Below, in pieces: positions 24,901 to 34,620 of a stretch of 64,000 nt of DNA. Each line of letters opens with the position of its first letter. The stretch's first letter is position 1. This stretch comes from Certhia americana (taxonomy: Eukaryota; Chordata; Aves; Passeriformes; Certhiidae), in assembly GCA_018697195.1 (NCBI GenBank), contig CM031873.1, positions 2,558,236 to 2,622,235 on the forward strand, in the 5' to 3' direction. Made by a program: the position numbers and the translations under genes. Below the pieces are notes generated by a model. It was given only the letters and a program-made list of their open reading frames with translations. It was not told where the DNA came from and did no database searches.

Positions 24901-25046
24901 TCGTCCATCTCCTGGGACAAGCCCTCCCATCCCCACCTTTGCACTCAGTGGGAATGCTGCCCAGAAGGGATCTCACTACAGCTCTGGAGCTGATTCCTGC
25001 CATGCAGCACTGGTGGGTGCTGTCTGCAGGAATGCTCATGCTCCAT
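21986..25046. other. Intergenic sequence, nothing firmly recognised
   Basis: No exon-like conserved frame. A stretch at 24243-24330 has weak CR1-like wording ('gctggagaagggttcagaga') but too little to call. Confidence 0.5.
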
Positions 25047-25752
25047 TGTCGTGGTTTGAACCACAGGTGTGTGCTAAGGAAGGCAGAAGCCTCCCTTGGA
25101 ATGGAAAATTTGAACCCACTTCCTCCCAATTATTATAACTTTGAAATTAAGGGGCTCTCAGGTGAAGATATGGGAATAGGAATAAGAGTTCTTTATTAGG
25201 GGAACTAAAATAAACAATAAAACAAAAACACATGCAGTATTACGAAAGTGAAAAACAAACAAACAAATAAACAAACTAAAGCCAGTGCCAGAGTCAGGAT
25301 CCCAGCTGCCCTCCTGTGGGTCAGGTGTTGGTGGCAGTGCCATCCCATGGTGGCTGCAGTCCCAGTGGCAGATGTGGCTCTGGTGAAGTGATGCTCCTGG
25401 AGAAAGGTGGAGTTTTTCCTCTGAGGATCCAGTGGTGATGGATGGGCCAGGTGTTCCTCTGAGAATCCAGTGGAAAAGGCTGCCTTGGTGTTCCAACTCC
25501 CAGATTTTTATCCAGGTAGGAATACTTGGCTCCTCCCCCTGGTTGGAGCATTTTCCAGTGGGATGATGGAATTCTACCAGTGACACTCACTGGCCCATCA
25601 GCAGTAGATCTCTCCCTGGAGGGAGGATGGGAAACTGCCCCAGCTGGTTTTTGACATTGGCCATTGACAGACAATTACCCCACCCCAGTTTCAACAGATG
25701 GTGACAGAATCCAGAGTTTTGGTGACATTTTGCACTGACACCCATGACATCC
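25047..25752 (-). mobile_element. LTR family B, copy 2
   Basis: Same orientation and block order as 17882-18571: TGTCGTGGTTTGAACCACAG, 'ggctctcaggtgaagatatg', complement of AATAAAGAACTC near 25187-25197, 'tggcagtgccatcccatggt', 'ggcccatcagcagtagatct' and 'ttcaacagatggtgacagaa'. It carries an extra A/C-rich insertion at about 25206-25280 that copy 1 has only in short form. The two copies are about 7 kb apart in direct orientation, but the sequence between them shows no retroviral genes that I recognise. Confidence 0.8.
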
Positions 25753-26740
25753 AACAGCTGTCAAACCAAGGGGGTCACCTGAGATGGACCAAATGAGCAT
25801 CATCAGCTTCCTAAAGCCAGGTGCCAGAACTAAATCAGCCACCAACTGAGAAGGAGAAGGAGTATTTGAAAGTGCCTCAGGACAACATCCACAAGACAGC
25901 ATCAATTCCATCCCTGATATCCTGGAACCCAGCAAAGCTGCTTTTTGTGTCTGGCTGTTGAACAAGACCAACCCAGCACTTCTGGCACGCAGTAACACCC
26001 TGTCTTCCATTGTGGAGTGAGAGGAAGGGGTTCCAAAGAGCCATCATTAATATATTTAGCCAAATACTACCTCATTGCTTTCATGCCTGCCCATATCCAT
26101 CATCCACTCATTTTCCCTTTAGCTCTTTGCTAAGGACCTACAGCAAGCAGATTTCAGCCATCCCCCTTTGGTGCTGTCACAGTGGAGACCTTCACATCCA
26201 GGGGAGCTCAGTGTTCAGCTTTTCCAGGAGAGTGGGGCACTGTGTGGCTGGGATTTTGAGAGGGGCTGGGGGGACCTTGACCTGCTGCTACTGACTCTGA
26301 AGAAGAAGGACTAAGGGATCTGTTTCCCCGGAAGGATTTACATTTCCACAGCAGACTTTCAACAGCATTAACAGCCAAACCTAAGAAGAAAAATGTCTAT
26401 TTGTGGGTAATAAAGACAGACAGATGCCCCTGCATGCAAACTGCCAGTGCCTCTGAGACAAGAGGCTCTAAATAAATAATAACGAATCGTAGAGCTGAAT
26501 GCACAGTTGCTATTTGCATCATAAATAAATGAGGAGGCTTTTATTTACTCATTCTGGGGGCAGAGCACAAACCAGAGGAAATCCTCAGAGATCCCACACC
26601 AGAGACTGTCATTAGCTCAGCATAACTCCTCTTCCCCCTCCAGCTGTTTTCCCCAGGAGATGCTCCCACTGCTCATCAGTGAGAGGGAGAACCCACATGA
26701 GGTCTCCATCACGATGGAGAGCTCAGCTCCCTGCTGGAAA
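25753..26740. other. Intergenic sequence with an AT-rich, repeat-poor core
   Basis: 26385-26540 is AT-rich with several AATAAATAA and 'aacgaatcgtagagc' segments and no transposon wording. It is a candidate noncoding conserved block; no gene is seen. Confidence 0.4.
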
Positions 26741-26768
26741 CAGGAGGATGGAGGAAATGCACTGTGGA
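26741..26768 (+). repeat. 28-bp exact duplicate shared with 28851-28878
   Basis: CAGGAGGATGGAGGAAATGC followed by ACTGTGGA occurs identically in both places, 2.1 kb apart. Here it abuts a CR1 fragment; at the second site it lies in unrelated sequence. Confidence 0.9.
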
Positions 26769-26850
26769 AAGTGACCTGGGTATCCTGGTCAATGGCAAGC
26801 TGGACATGAGCCAGCAGTGCCCTGGTAGCCAGGAGGGGCCAGCCTTGTTT
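26759..26850 (+). mobile_element. CR1 LINE fragment (internal 3' region)
   Basis: 'gtgacctgggtatcctggtc', 'aagctggacatgagccagca' and 'gtgccctggtagccaggagg' match the avian CR1 stretch encoding the end of ORF2. Confidence 0.8.
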
Positions 26851-27504
26851 TCCTGGTTTAGGGCAAATTCAGGGAGAAACCTCCAAGTGGGATCCCTCTA
26901 GAAAGCAAATCTAAACAGCCTCTCCCTCAGTTAGTTCAGGAAAAAAAAAATTCCTTGGAGGAAAGTGGAAAAAAATTGTTTATTTAACAGGCAAAGCACT
27001 TCCCAGCACTCTAAATGAACAATACTAAACAACAAAAGCTCTCTCTGCTCTGCAGGGATGATAAATTCAGAAAGTCTCTGCCATGGGTTGTAGTTTGTTC
27101 ACTCCGTTGTTGTCAGTCCCTCAGTGCTGGGAAATGCCGGGCCCAGCCCAGGCCTGGTGGGCACAGCTCTGAGCTCCTGGGGCTCTGCTGGGTTTAGTCC
27201 AGAGCAGGTTAGAACAGCTCCAAGGACAAGGAAGAAAAACCACAATCCAGAGAACTTCTCTGCTTCAGCTGGCCAAAAACTAACAAAAAACAAAGCAGAG
27301 CTCTGTCCTGCTGTCCTCACTGCAGACAGAACAGGCTGTGTGTGAAGGAAAGCTGAAAACTCTGATCTTTATATTTTGAAAACAACCACCTCAGACATTC
27401 CACTGCTTCTCCTTCACTCTTAGATCCAGTTTTAAAGGTGCAAAACTTATTTCTGAGCTAAACAGATGAATGGGGAAACAATTCAGCATCAGCCCAGGAC
27501 ACTT
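26851..27504. other. Intergenic sequence, nothing recognised
   Basis: Contains short A runs and an unremarkable GC-rich patch at 27110-27200. No supported gene. Confidence 0.5.
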
Positions 27505-27800
27505 GTGCTGGGGGCATCAGGCCCAGCATTGCTGGCCAGGTAAGGGAGGGGATTGTCCCACTCTGCTCTGCACTGGAGCGGCCTCTCCTCGAGTCTGGTG
27601 TGCAATTTTGGGCACCACATTAAAATAAAGACATTAAACTATTAGAAAGCATCCAAAGGAGGCCGTGAAGATACTGCAGGGCCTCGAGGAGACGCTGTGT
27701 GAGGAGTGGCTGAGGGCACTTGGTCTGTTCAGCTGGAGAAGGCTGAGGGAAAACCTCAGGCAGTTGCAGCTTCCTGGAGAACGGCTGCCATGAGGATGGG
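27505..27800 (+). mobile_element. CR1 LINE fragment, 3' part of ORF2 region
   Basis: 'gtgcaattttgggcaccaca', 'gcatccaaaggaggccgtga', 'ctgtgtgaggagtggctgag' and 'cttggtctgttcagctggag' follow the CR1 consensus order. The frame is broken. Confidence 0.85.
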
Positions 27801-27959
27801 TGACAGCTCAGCCAAAGCAAACTGCTTTGGTTTTCCAGTAAAACATTCCTTTTTGGATCAAAAAAAGGTTGTTTTACCTTCTGGGACATGCACATTAGGG
27901 TATGGAATCTTTCTGTAGAAGGAGGGTAGGTTTCCTCTGGGCCCAGGTAGGTCATTTAT

Positions 27960-28215
27960 TCATGGAATTGCAGAATGATTTGGTTTGGAAGGCACCCAAA
28001 GAAGAATTCCACTTCCCTGCCATGGGAGGGACATCTTCCACTATCCCAGGGTGCTCCAAGCCCCATCCAGCCTGGCCTTGGACACTTCCAGGGATCCAGG
28101 GACCACCACAGCTTCTCTGGGCACTCTGTGCCAGGGGCTCACCACACTCAAAGTCAGGAATTTCTTCATAAAATCCTACATCTGTCCTCCTGCACAAATT
28201 CAGTCCCACTTTTCC
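27960..28215 (-). mobile_element. CR1 LINE 3' fragment
   Basis: 'catggaattgcagaatgatt', 'ggtttggaaggcacccaaag', 'ccagcctggccttggacact', 'ccagggatccagggaccacc' and 'aggaatttcttcataaaatc', the CR1 3' region in reverse complement. It faces the 27505-27800 fragment. Confidence 0.9.
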
Positions 28216-29084
28216 CATCACTCCATTGTCCAAAGTCCCCTTCCAGCTCTCCTGGATCCCCTTTAGGCTCAGAAAGGGGCTCTAAGGTCTCCCTGGAACC
28301 TTCTCTTCCCCAGGCTGGCACAAGGGTTGCTCAGGCAGGAGGACTGCTGGCTTGAACTTCTCCAGGGCACAAGACTTTGGAGTTTTATCATTTGCTGCTT
28401 TCAAACAGCTGGGGTTTGGGCAGCTTTCTAGGTCATAAGAAAATTAAGAAAAACAAAATTTCCGCTGTTGGCACTGCCTGTGTCATGGACAGCACACATG
28501 ATGCATTTCAACTGAGAAGATTAACGTTTTGCTGTCCTATAAACAACTGCAAAGAAGCTCTGATAATAGGAAATGTCAGAATTCTTACTAAGAGCAGAAT
28601 TAGTGCCTGCCTGTAGCACATCGTGCTGCCTTCAGCCAGCTTTTTATATGTCATGTCAGCACCTACAGGCTGCAAATACTTTCCTATCATCTCCTCTAGC
28701 CTCCAGTCTCCAGGAACTTGCCTGACTTCCCTAGAACTGTTTTGGATTTACACTGGCTGTGCTGCAACCAGGGTTTTGGAGCAGCCAGGGTAGACTGAGG
28801 CAAGGCAATCCTGCTGCTCCAAAACCCAAGGAGTCAGGACCTTTATACAGCAGGAGGATGGAGGAAATGCACTGTGGAGCTCTCCTTTTCCTTGGCAGAA
28901 ATCTGCATCCCTCTTTCAGCTGGAGTGGAGCTGTGGGGGTTTTCAGCAGTGGGGCATGGAGTCCTGTGCCCTTGGTGAGAGCAGAGCCCAGTCCTGGGTC
29001 TGAGTCCAGCAAGAATGAACTGCCCAGTTCAAGAAAGAAACACTCAGGTTATTCCAGTCTGGATGGAAGGTGAGCACACAACAG
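28216..29084. other. Intergenic sequence, nothing recognised
   Basis: Holds the second copy of the 28-bp duplicate (28851-28878). No gene-like frame. Confidence 0.5.
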
Positions 29085-29522
29085 GAGAGGCTCCCTGGAA
29101 CAGAGTCTGGACAGAGTTAAAGGAATCAATCAGGGATTTATTAAAAGCCCTTCAAAGGATGCACCTTAGGCAGGGCAAGAGCCCGGCCAGGACTGCACCC
29201 AAGATGGAGCCAAGGTGGAGCCGAGTCAGGAGTTTCACCCTTTGATCACTTTGGGTCCATTTCCACCTTGGCCTTCATTGTGCAATTCCAGCTCCAGGTT
29301 CTGCAGTCCCACCCTGCCAGCTTGCTCTCCTCACTTCTCTGCTGGTTGCACTTTTTGGGGCTGAGGCTGCAGCTTTGGTGTCCTTGGTTGTGGGGCTGCC
29401 AAAGGATTGTTGTGTGTGCCTGAGCTGTGAGCAGAGCTCGCTGACACTTTGTGTGGAGTTCAGAGTCACACCCCAGTGCAAGGCAGAGTCTGGAAATATA
29501 AAAGCTAAAACTGAAGGCATCA
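29085..29522 (-). mobile_element. Solo LTR, family A (copy 2)
   Basis: Nearly identical to 42627-43073 over some 430 bp. On the minus strand it begins TGATGCCTTCAGTTTTAGCT, carries the AATAAATCCCTGATTGATTC-type poly(A) block near 29135, and stops at GGAGCCTCTCC without the usual GGTATCA end. CCTG lies at both edges and may be a 4-bp target duplication. The high identity to copy 3 suggests either a recent burst or a segmental origin. Confidence 0.88.
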
Positions 29523-30993
29523 CAGGCCAGACTGGGAGCAGTCTGTGCTGACACGCTGCCAGTCCCCACCATCCTCCCAGGGCTGGCTAACACACCTCCA
29601 GCTACATCACTGCCTCTTCCACTCACCTCCCCACCATCACACCCCTGCCCTCACCTCCTGAGCCCAGCTCTCCCATTCAGATGCAGCATTCCTTGAAGGC
29701 TTCTCAGGCCATTCCCTAATCTCTGCTAATGGATGGGATTTTGTCATGATCATCCCTTAAAGTCCTCCAAATAATCTCCCCTGGTGTTTAGGGCTGCTCT
29801 AAACATGGTATCTCTAAAAATACACCAAGAAATGAAAGAAAGCAGCTCCCCCAATTTTTTTAAACCAGGAAAATAAATGATGTGACTAATTATTCTGAAA
29901 AAGACTGTTTATAGTTTGGACCCTATAAAATAGAATGCATGATTAATTAAACTATCCGAGAATGTGCTGTTTTTCCTTTCAGCACAATCAAGACCTAAAT
30001 CTGTGTCTCGCTCTCCCTCCTCTGAGCTGGAAATGGGTTTATGTTCCATCTTGCTTTAAATTATACCCATCAAGTTTATAATAGGACACGGTCTATTTTG
30101 TTGCCAAAACCTGCTCTGTAAGATCACCTATTAAACTGTATTTATTTTATTATGACAAACAAGAAAATGACAAAACAGCTACTGAACATCTTCTAATGAG
30201 GACCAAATGAGTCCCCTGGCACTGTTTCTGTTGTGCAGGGGCTGTTTTATTGTGTCCCCCACTCACCAGATGCCCAAAGGAAGACATGGGGCTTTATAAA
30301 AACCAAAGTCAGCCCCTGAGAGGTCACAGCTCTTGCTGGGTAGGAGATCCTGGTCAGGAGTTGTGTCCTGGGTGGGTCCAAACAAGGAAACTCTGCCCTT
30401 ACACGAAACAAGGTGATGGGAGAGACCCTGACTGGTGTTCAGCCTCTTGCCTGGGGTGAAGGTGTGGGAAGGCAAGGTTGGTGTGGGTTGAGTTAAAGCT
30501 GAGCTGGTTCCTCAGTCAGTTCACTCCTCCTCCCAGCACCTCCAGCCCTGGGGATGAGACACCCTCAGCAGGAACAAGCCACGAATCCCAACCCCACCCC
30601 AGGAAAGACTGGCCTAAAAACACATTTTGAGGAGCCTGCTAAACTTGTGGGTGAGCACAGGGCAGAGAAAGTTTCCCCCCACACTACCTGGACACCACCA
30701 ACCCCTCCAAAGTCTTTTAGCAGCACAGACTGTAGGAAACACTTTCTGGTCCCCAGCAAGCCTGGGTGAAACCAGCATGTACCTCACCCAGCCAGCAGGA
30801 CCTGCTGCTCTCCAGGTAAAGAGGACAAGAGAGCAGATCCTAACCTGCCTCAGTGCCCCAAAGAGGAGCTCTGGAAGCCAGGGCCCCAGGCAGGAATGGG
30901 GGAGCATCACTGGTTTGGGGGGACCCCAACACAGCCCAAGCCCTGAGTGTCACTGTTAGTTATGAAACACACAGACTCCAATTGAAGCTCATT
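29523..30993. other. Intergenic sequence with an AT-rich candidate conserved element
   Basis: 29840-30170 is AT-rich and repeat-poor, with 'catgattaattaaactatcc' and 'gtttataataggacacggtc'. No coding frame is seen. The remaining parts are unremarkable. Confidence 0.45.
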
Positions 30994-31610
30994 GTCTGCT
31001 TGGCAGATAGACTAGGGTAGGAGTCATGGAATCTCAGGATTTGTAACAAAAAGAGGTTATTAAATTGCAAACCCAGAGCAGAGGCAACACCAAAAAATTG
31101 CCCGAAGTTTTTAAAGAAAGAAGAAAAAGTGATATTTTGAAAAAGATATTTTTTCCCATTTTTCAATTGAAGCTCCAATTGAAGGCTAAAAAAGAGATAT
31201 TCTTTATTAACAGATGGAACACCTTATATAAGGAACTTCACTAATTAAAAAGTGATTGGTGAATAGGAACACCACCTTCCCTATTACCATTGGCTAAGAG
31301 AGACAATGTGTTCTGTGTTATGGAAAACAGGGATGAAAACCACCATTTGTTGTTTTGAGAAAGAATTGTTTTTTGGAGAGTTTGTTTACAGGACTTCTCT
31401 TGGGAAAGTGAGAGTTTGTTTACAGGATTTCTCTTGGGAAGAAAAGATCATGACAGGCCTTCAGCTATGGAGTTTCAGAGACACCAAATTGTCAGCCCCA
31501 CACCTGAGGGCAACCCTCTGCCTCCAGCACTCCAGGAAAGCAGTCCAGGAATGTCAAGCCAGGGGTGCCCATCTGAGCAAGAAGGGGGATAGACAGGCCT
31601 CTGGTTAACA
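30994..31610 (-). mobile_element. LTR-like element, family C (copy 1)
   Basis: Read on the minus strand it has, in order, a CCAAT box (complement of 'ccattggctaagagaga' near 31290), a TATA-like CCTTATATAAGG (31222-31233), an AATAAAGAATA poly(A) signal near 31200, and a 3' end at ...CCAAGCAGACA. That is LTR architecture. The first 170 bp (30995-31165) recur at 34414-34583. No target duplication was found, so the outer limits are approximate. TGTTAACC at 31610 is one possible 5' end. Confidence 0.6.
31376..31443. repeat. 34-bp direct duplication inside the family C element
   Basis: 'gagagtttgtttacagga' followed by 'cttctcttgggaaa' is repeated once with a 34-bp offset. Confidence 0.88.
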
Positions 31611-33135
31611 CGACAAAATTTCAAGATTTGGGTCTTTGTCAGAATTCTGAAACTTTCCTAGGAGGCACCAGCACTGTACAAGGCTGTGCTGGGCCATGGA
31701 TCACTCTTTCCTCTGACACCCCATATCATCCTTTCTCCTAACTGACCACGCTCAAAAATGGTTTGATTTTTCTGTAAAGTGTGGCCCCCTCCAGCTTTTC
31801 CCTCAGCTGCTGCTCATCAGAGGAGATGCAATGTGGTTCCTCTGCACCCACCTGCCCCTCCTCTGTACCAGCTCCCCCCTGCCCAGCCCCACAGCAGCTC
31901 TCTGACCACAGCAGGGCTGAGACCATCCCCAGCAGGATAACCCTCCCTGCCTTCCCCACCCTCAGCTTTTGCATGGCAAAGTAGGGAATGCTGGAAATGC
32001 AAAGGCAGTCTCCATCAGCTGCTCCTCCTCTAACCCAGCTCTAACACACCTGGCTGGCCCCAAGTGTGAGCCAGCCAGGCACAGGGCAGGCTCATGCACA
32101 TCCACTCCTAATATCCATGTTTTACCCCTTGCAATGAGGAGACCCTCTGGTGACCAGTACAAACGTGCCCCTGGCAGCGTGAGCTGTGTTATATGCGTGT
32201 CAAGCTCTTCAGCTTCAAAGGAAGAAAGCCAGCACTGTGTGGAGAGTGGGAGAGCTCTCAGAGAAATCCCTTCAGCCTGGTGTATGTTTTACTCTGCCAG
32301 ACACCGAAACAGCCCTGGGATTTTCCTTATGAGCATTGACTTTGGAGGTTTCCCTCAGCTGAATCATTACTTATTATGGCACTGAACGACTGTTCTGCCT
32401 GGCTCTGGGCCACCACCATGGCAGTGGCCACATTCTGTAATGCTTTGGGATTCCCCATTAGAGGAGACTGAGCCTGCCCATGTTTCCTTGGCAGAAAAGC
32501 AGGCTATGACATGAGATCTGTGGCCAAAAATCACCATAAACCCAATGCTATTTCATTTCAAGTGACAGCTCCATTTACACTGCGGTGGGAATGAAGAAAG
32601 ACCTTCCCCCACAATCCTATTTGTTTATTTTTCTCGTTACTAACGAGCACAAGGGCAAGTTTTTAACATTGGGCATGTCAACCCATCCCATTACAATAAA
32701 CTCCTTCTGTATTGCACGAGCAGCTAGACACATGAATAATTTAACCATGGTTTAATCAACAGTAAACTAAAAGATTAATCAAGACCAACTATGGCATCTT
32801 TCCCTAAAAGAATTACAGACCAAGGCTGTGGCTCTGGTTTCACTGCACTAGAAGGACACTTAGAAGTGAGGTTTCAAACAAACCAGGGAACATCACCTGG
32901 ATGCAGCAGGAAGAGGAAGGGAAGAGCCAGGCAGGAGCTTGGTGCTGTGCTTGCTACAGAGATGGAAATACTATGGAAAATGCAAGGAAAAGGGGCAGAG
33001 CCACTCAGCCAGTGAATATGAAAAGAGCATAAACACTTGGGCTAAGCAGAGGCCACTGGGAGGAGCAGCTATGGGCAGGAGGCAGGAGAATCACAGCCCT
33101 GGTGTAACCCCCAGGCAGGGGAAGAGTGAATGAAA
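31611..33135. other. Intergenic sequence, nothing recognised
   Basis: AT-rich part at 32560-32790 has no transposon wording and could be conserved noncoding DNA. No gene is seen. Confidence 0.45.
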
Positions 33136-33555
33136 CAGTGCAGAAAGGATCATCCATGGACAAACACAGAGAGAGGAATCCATGGACACAGGGACAGGCA
33201 CTCATGGACACACAGAGAGGGTCATCTATGGACACAGAGAGAGGAATCCATGAACACACAGAGAGGGTCATCCATTGATACAGAGAGGGACATCCATGGA
33301 CACACAGAGAGGAACATCCGTGAAGGAAAACAGAGGGACATCCATGAACACAGAGAGGATCATCTATGGACAAAGAGAGAATCCATGGACACAGAGAGGG
33401 TCATCTATGAACAAACACAGAGAGAGGCATCTATGGACACACAGAGAGGAATCCATGGACACAGAGAGAGGAATCCATGGACAAAAGCAGAGAGGATCAT
33501 CCATGGACACAGAGAGGGCCATCCATGGACACAGAGAGGGCCATCCATGAACACC
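33136..33555. repeat. Minisatellite based on a 22-bp unit
   Basis: Variants of GGCCATCCATGGACACAGAGAG repeat about 17 times, with length changes from about 20 to 30 bp, so the period is irregular. Most units keep 'ccatggacacagag'. Long frames on both strands (173 codons on +, 122 on -) come from the repeat and have low-complexity HGHREGHPWTQ-type or SMDDPLCVHG-type products; nothing suggests they are genes. Confidence 0.95.
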
Positions 33556-34413
33556 TGCTGCTCTCACAAAAGGACCAGAGCACCACATTGCTCTCATTCT
33601 GCGTGGGAGCCTTCAGAGGCTGGCAGAGCTCTGGCTATGCTCAGCCCCTGAGAGCTGGACCTGGTGCTTTCAAGGGTAGGTCAGTAGCTGTCTGTCTGAG
33701 GTGCTGCTGGACCCTGGGAAGGGCAGATTTGATGCTCAGGCTCTACTCCCCAAGCACATGGCTGGGGGGCCACGAGGGTCCTTTCACTGACAGGGAACAT
33801 TTCTGGCCTCAGCCAGAACATCTGGGACAACACCCGTGAAGCTGCAATATTTTGTGTTTCCATTTTCAGAGAAAAACTAAAACTCACCACAGAAAGCACT
33901 GTGATGTGAAAGTAGCATCTTTTACCATTGCACTTCCAACCTGGGGTGCAAAATATGTGGCACACACTGGCACATAAACAACAGGGAAAGCAGATGCTGA
34001 CATCCAGCTCCCCTCAAGCAGCATCAGCCTCTTCAGCATCCACATTTCACCAGAGCTGTTCTCACCAGAGAATTTTGAAGGAGAAAAATTCACTAGTTGC
34101 AAGCTGAAGCTCAATGGCAGCCAGGCAAATTCTTCCTCTCTGGACCTTTCAAAACACTTTCTGAAGCCCTTGTGCAGCCCAGGCCTCATTCTGCACATGA
34201 CCTCTGATTTATTAACTGTTTTAAAGGACTTTATGGCTCTTTCTGCAGTGGGAGATCACCACAAAGGCTCAAGCCACACTGCTGGCTCAGAGCTGCACAT
34301 TTGTTCCTCTCCAAAATTCACAGCCACGCTGATTTTATTCCAAGCAGCGAGGGCATCCTACAGTCCAAATGCTTCATTATCTCTGGCTTTCTTTAGAAGG
34401 TCAAGAAATACTC
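33556..34413. other. Intergenic sequence, nothing recognised
   Basis: No supported feature. Confidence 0.5.
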
Positions 34414-34583
34414 TCTGCTTGGCAGATGGACTAGGGTAGGAGTCATGGAGTCTCAGGATTTGTGACATAACAAGGTTATTAAATTGCAAACCCAGAGCAG
34501 AGGCAACACCAAAAATTTGCCTGAAGTATTTAAAGAAAGAGGAAAAAGTGATATTTTGAGAAAAATATTATTTCCCATTTTTT
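34414..34583 (-). mobile_element. LTR-like element, family C (partial copy 2)
   Basis: Collinear with 30995-31165: 'ggcagatggactagggtagg', 'agtcatggagtctcaggatt', 'attaaattgcaaacccagag' and 'gtgatattttgag'. The similarity stops at 'cccattttttaacc', where a 21-nt A tract begins (34588-34608). Only the 3' segment of the element (minus orientation) is present. Confidence 0.8.
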
Positions 34584-34587
34584 AACC

Positions 34588-34608
34588 AAAAAAAAAAAAA
34601 AAAAAAAA
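34588..34608. repeat. Poly(A) tract at the edge of family C copy 2
   Basis: Run of A broken by 'gc' at 34609-34610 and followed by nine more A. Confidence 0.9.
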
Positions 34609-34620
34609 GCAAAAAAAAAG

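Noticed and set aside
33136..33555. CRISPR-like array
   Set aside because: Units are contiguous variants without unique spacers, and the genome is vertebrate.
33130..33651. 173-residue protein rich in HGHREGHPWTQ
   Set aside because: Translation of an irregular minisatellite, with open frames on both strands; no start context or homology.
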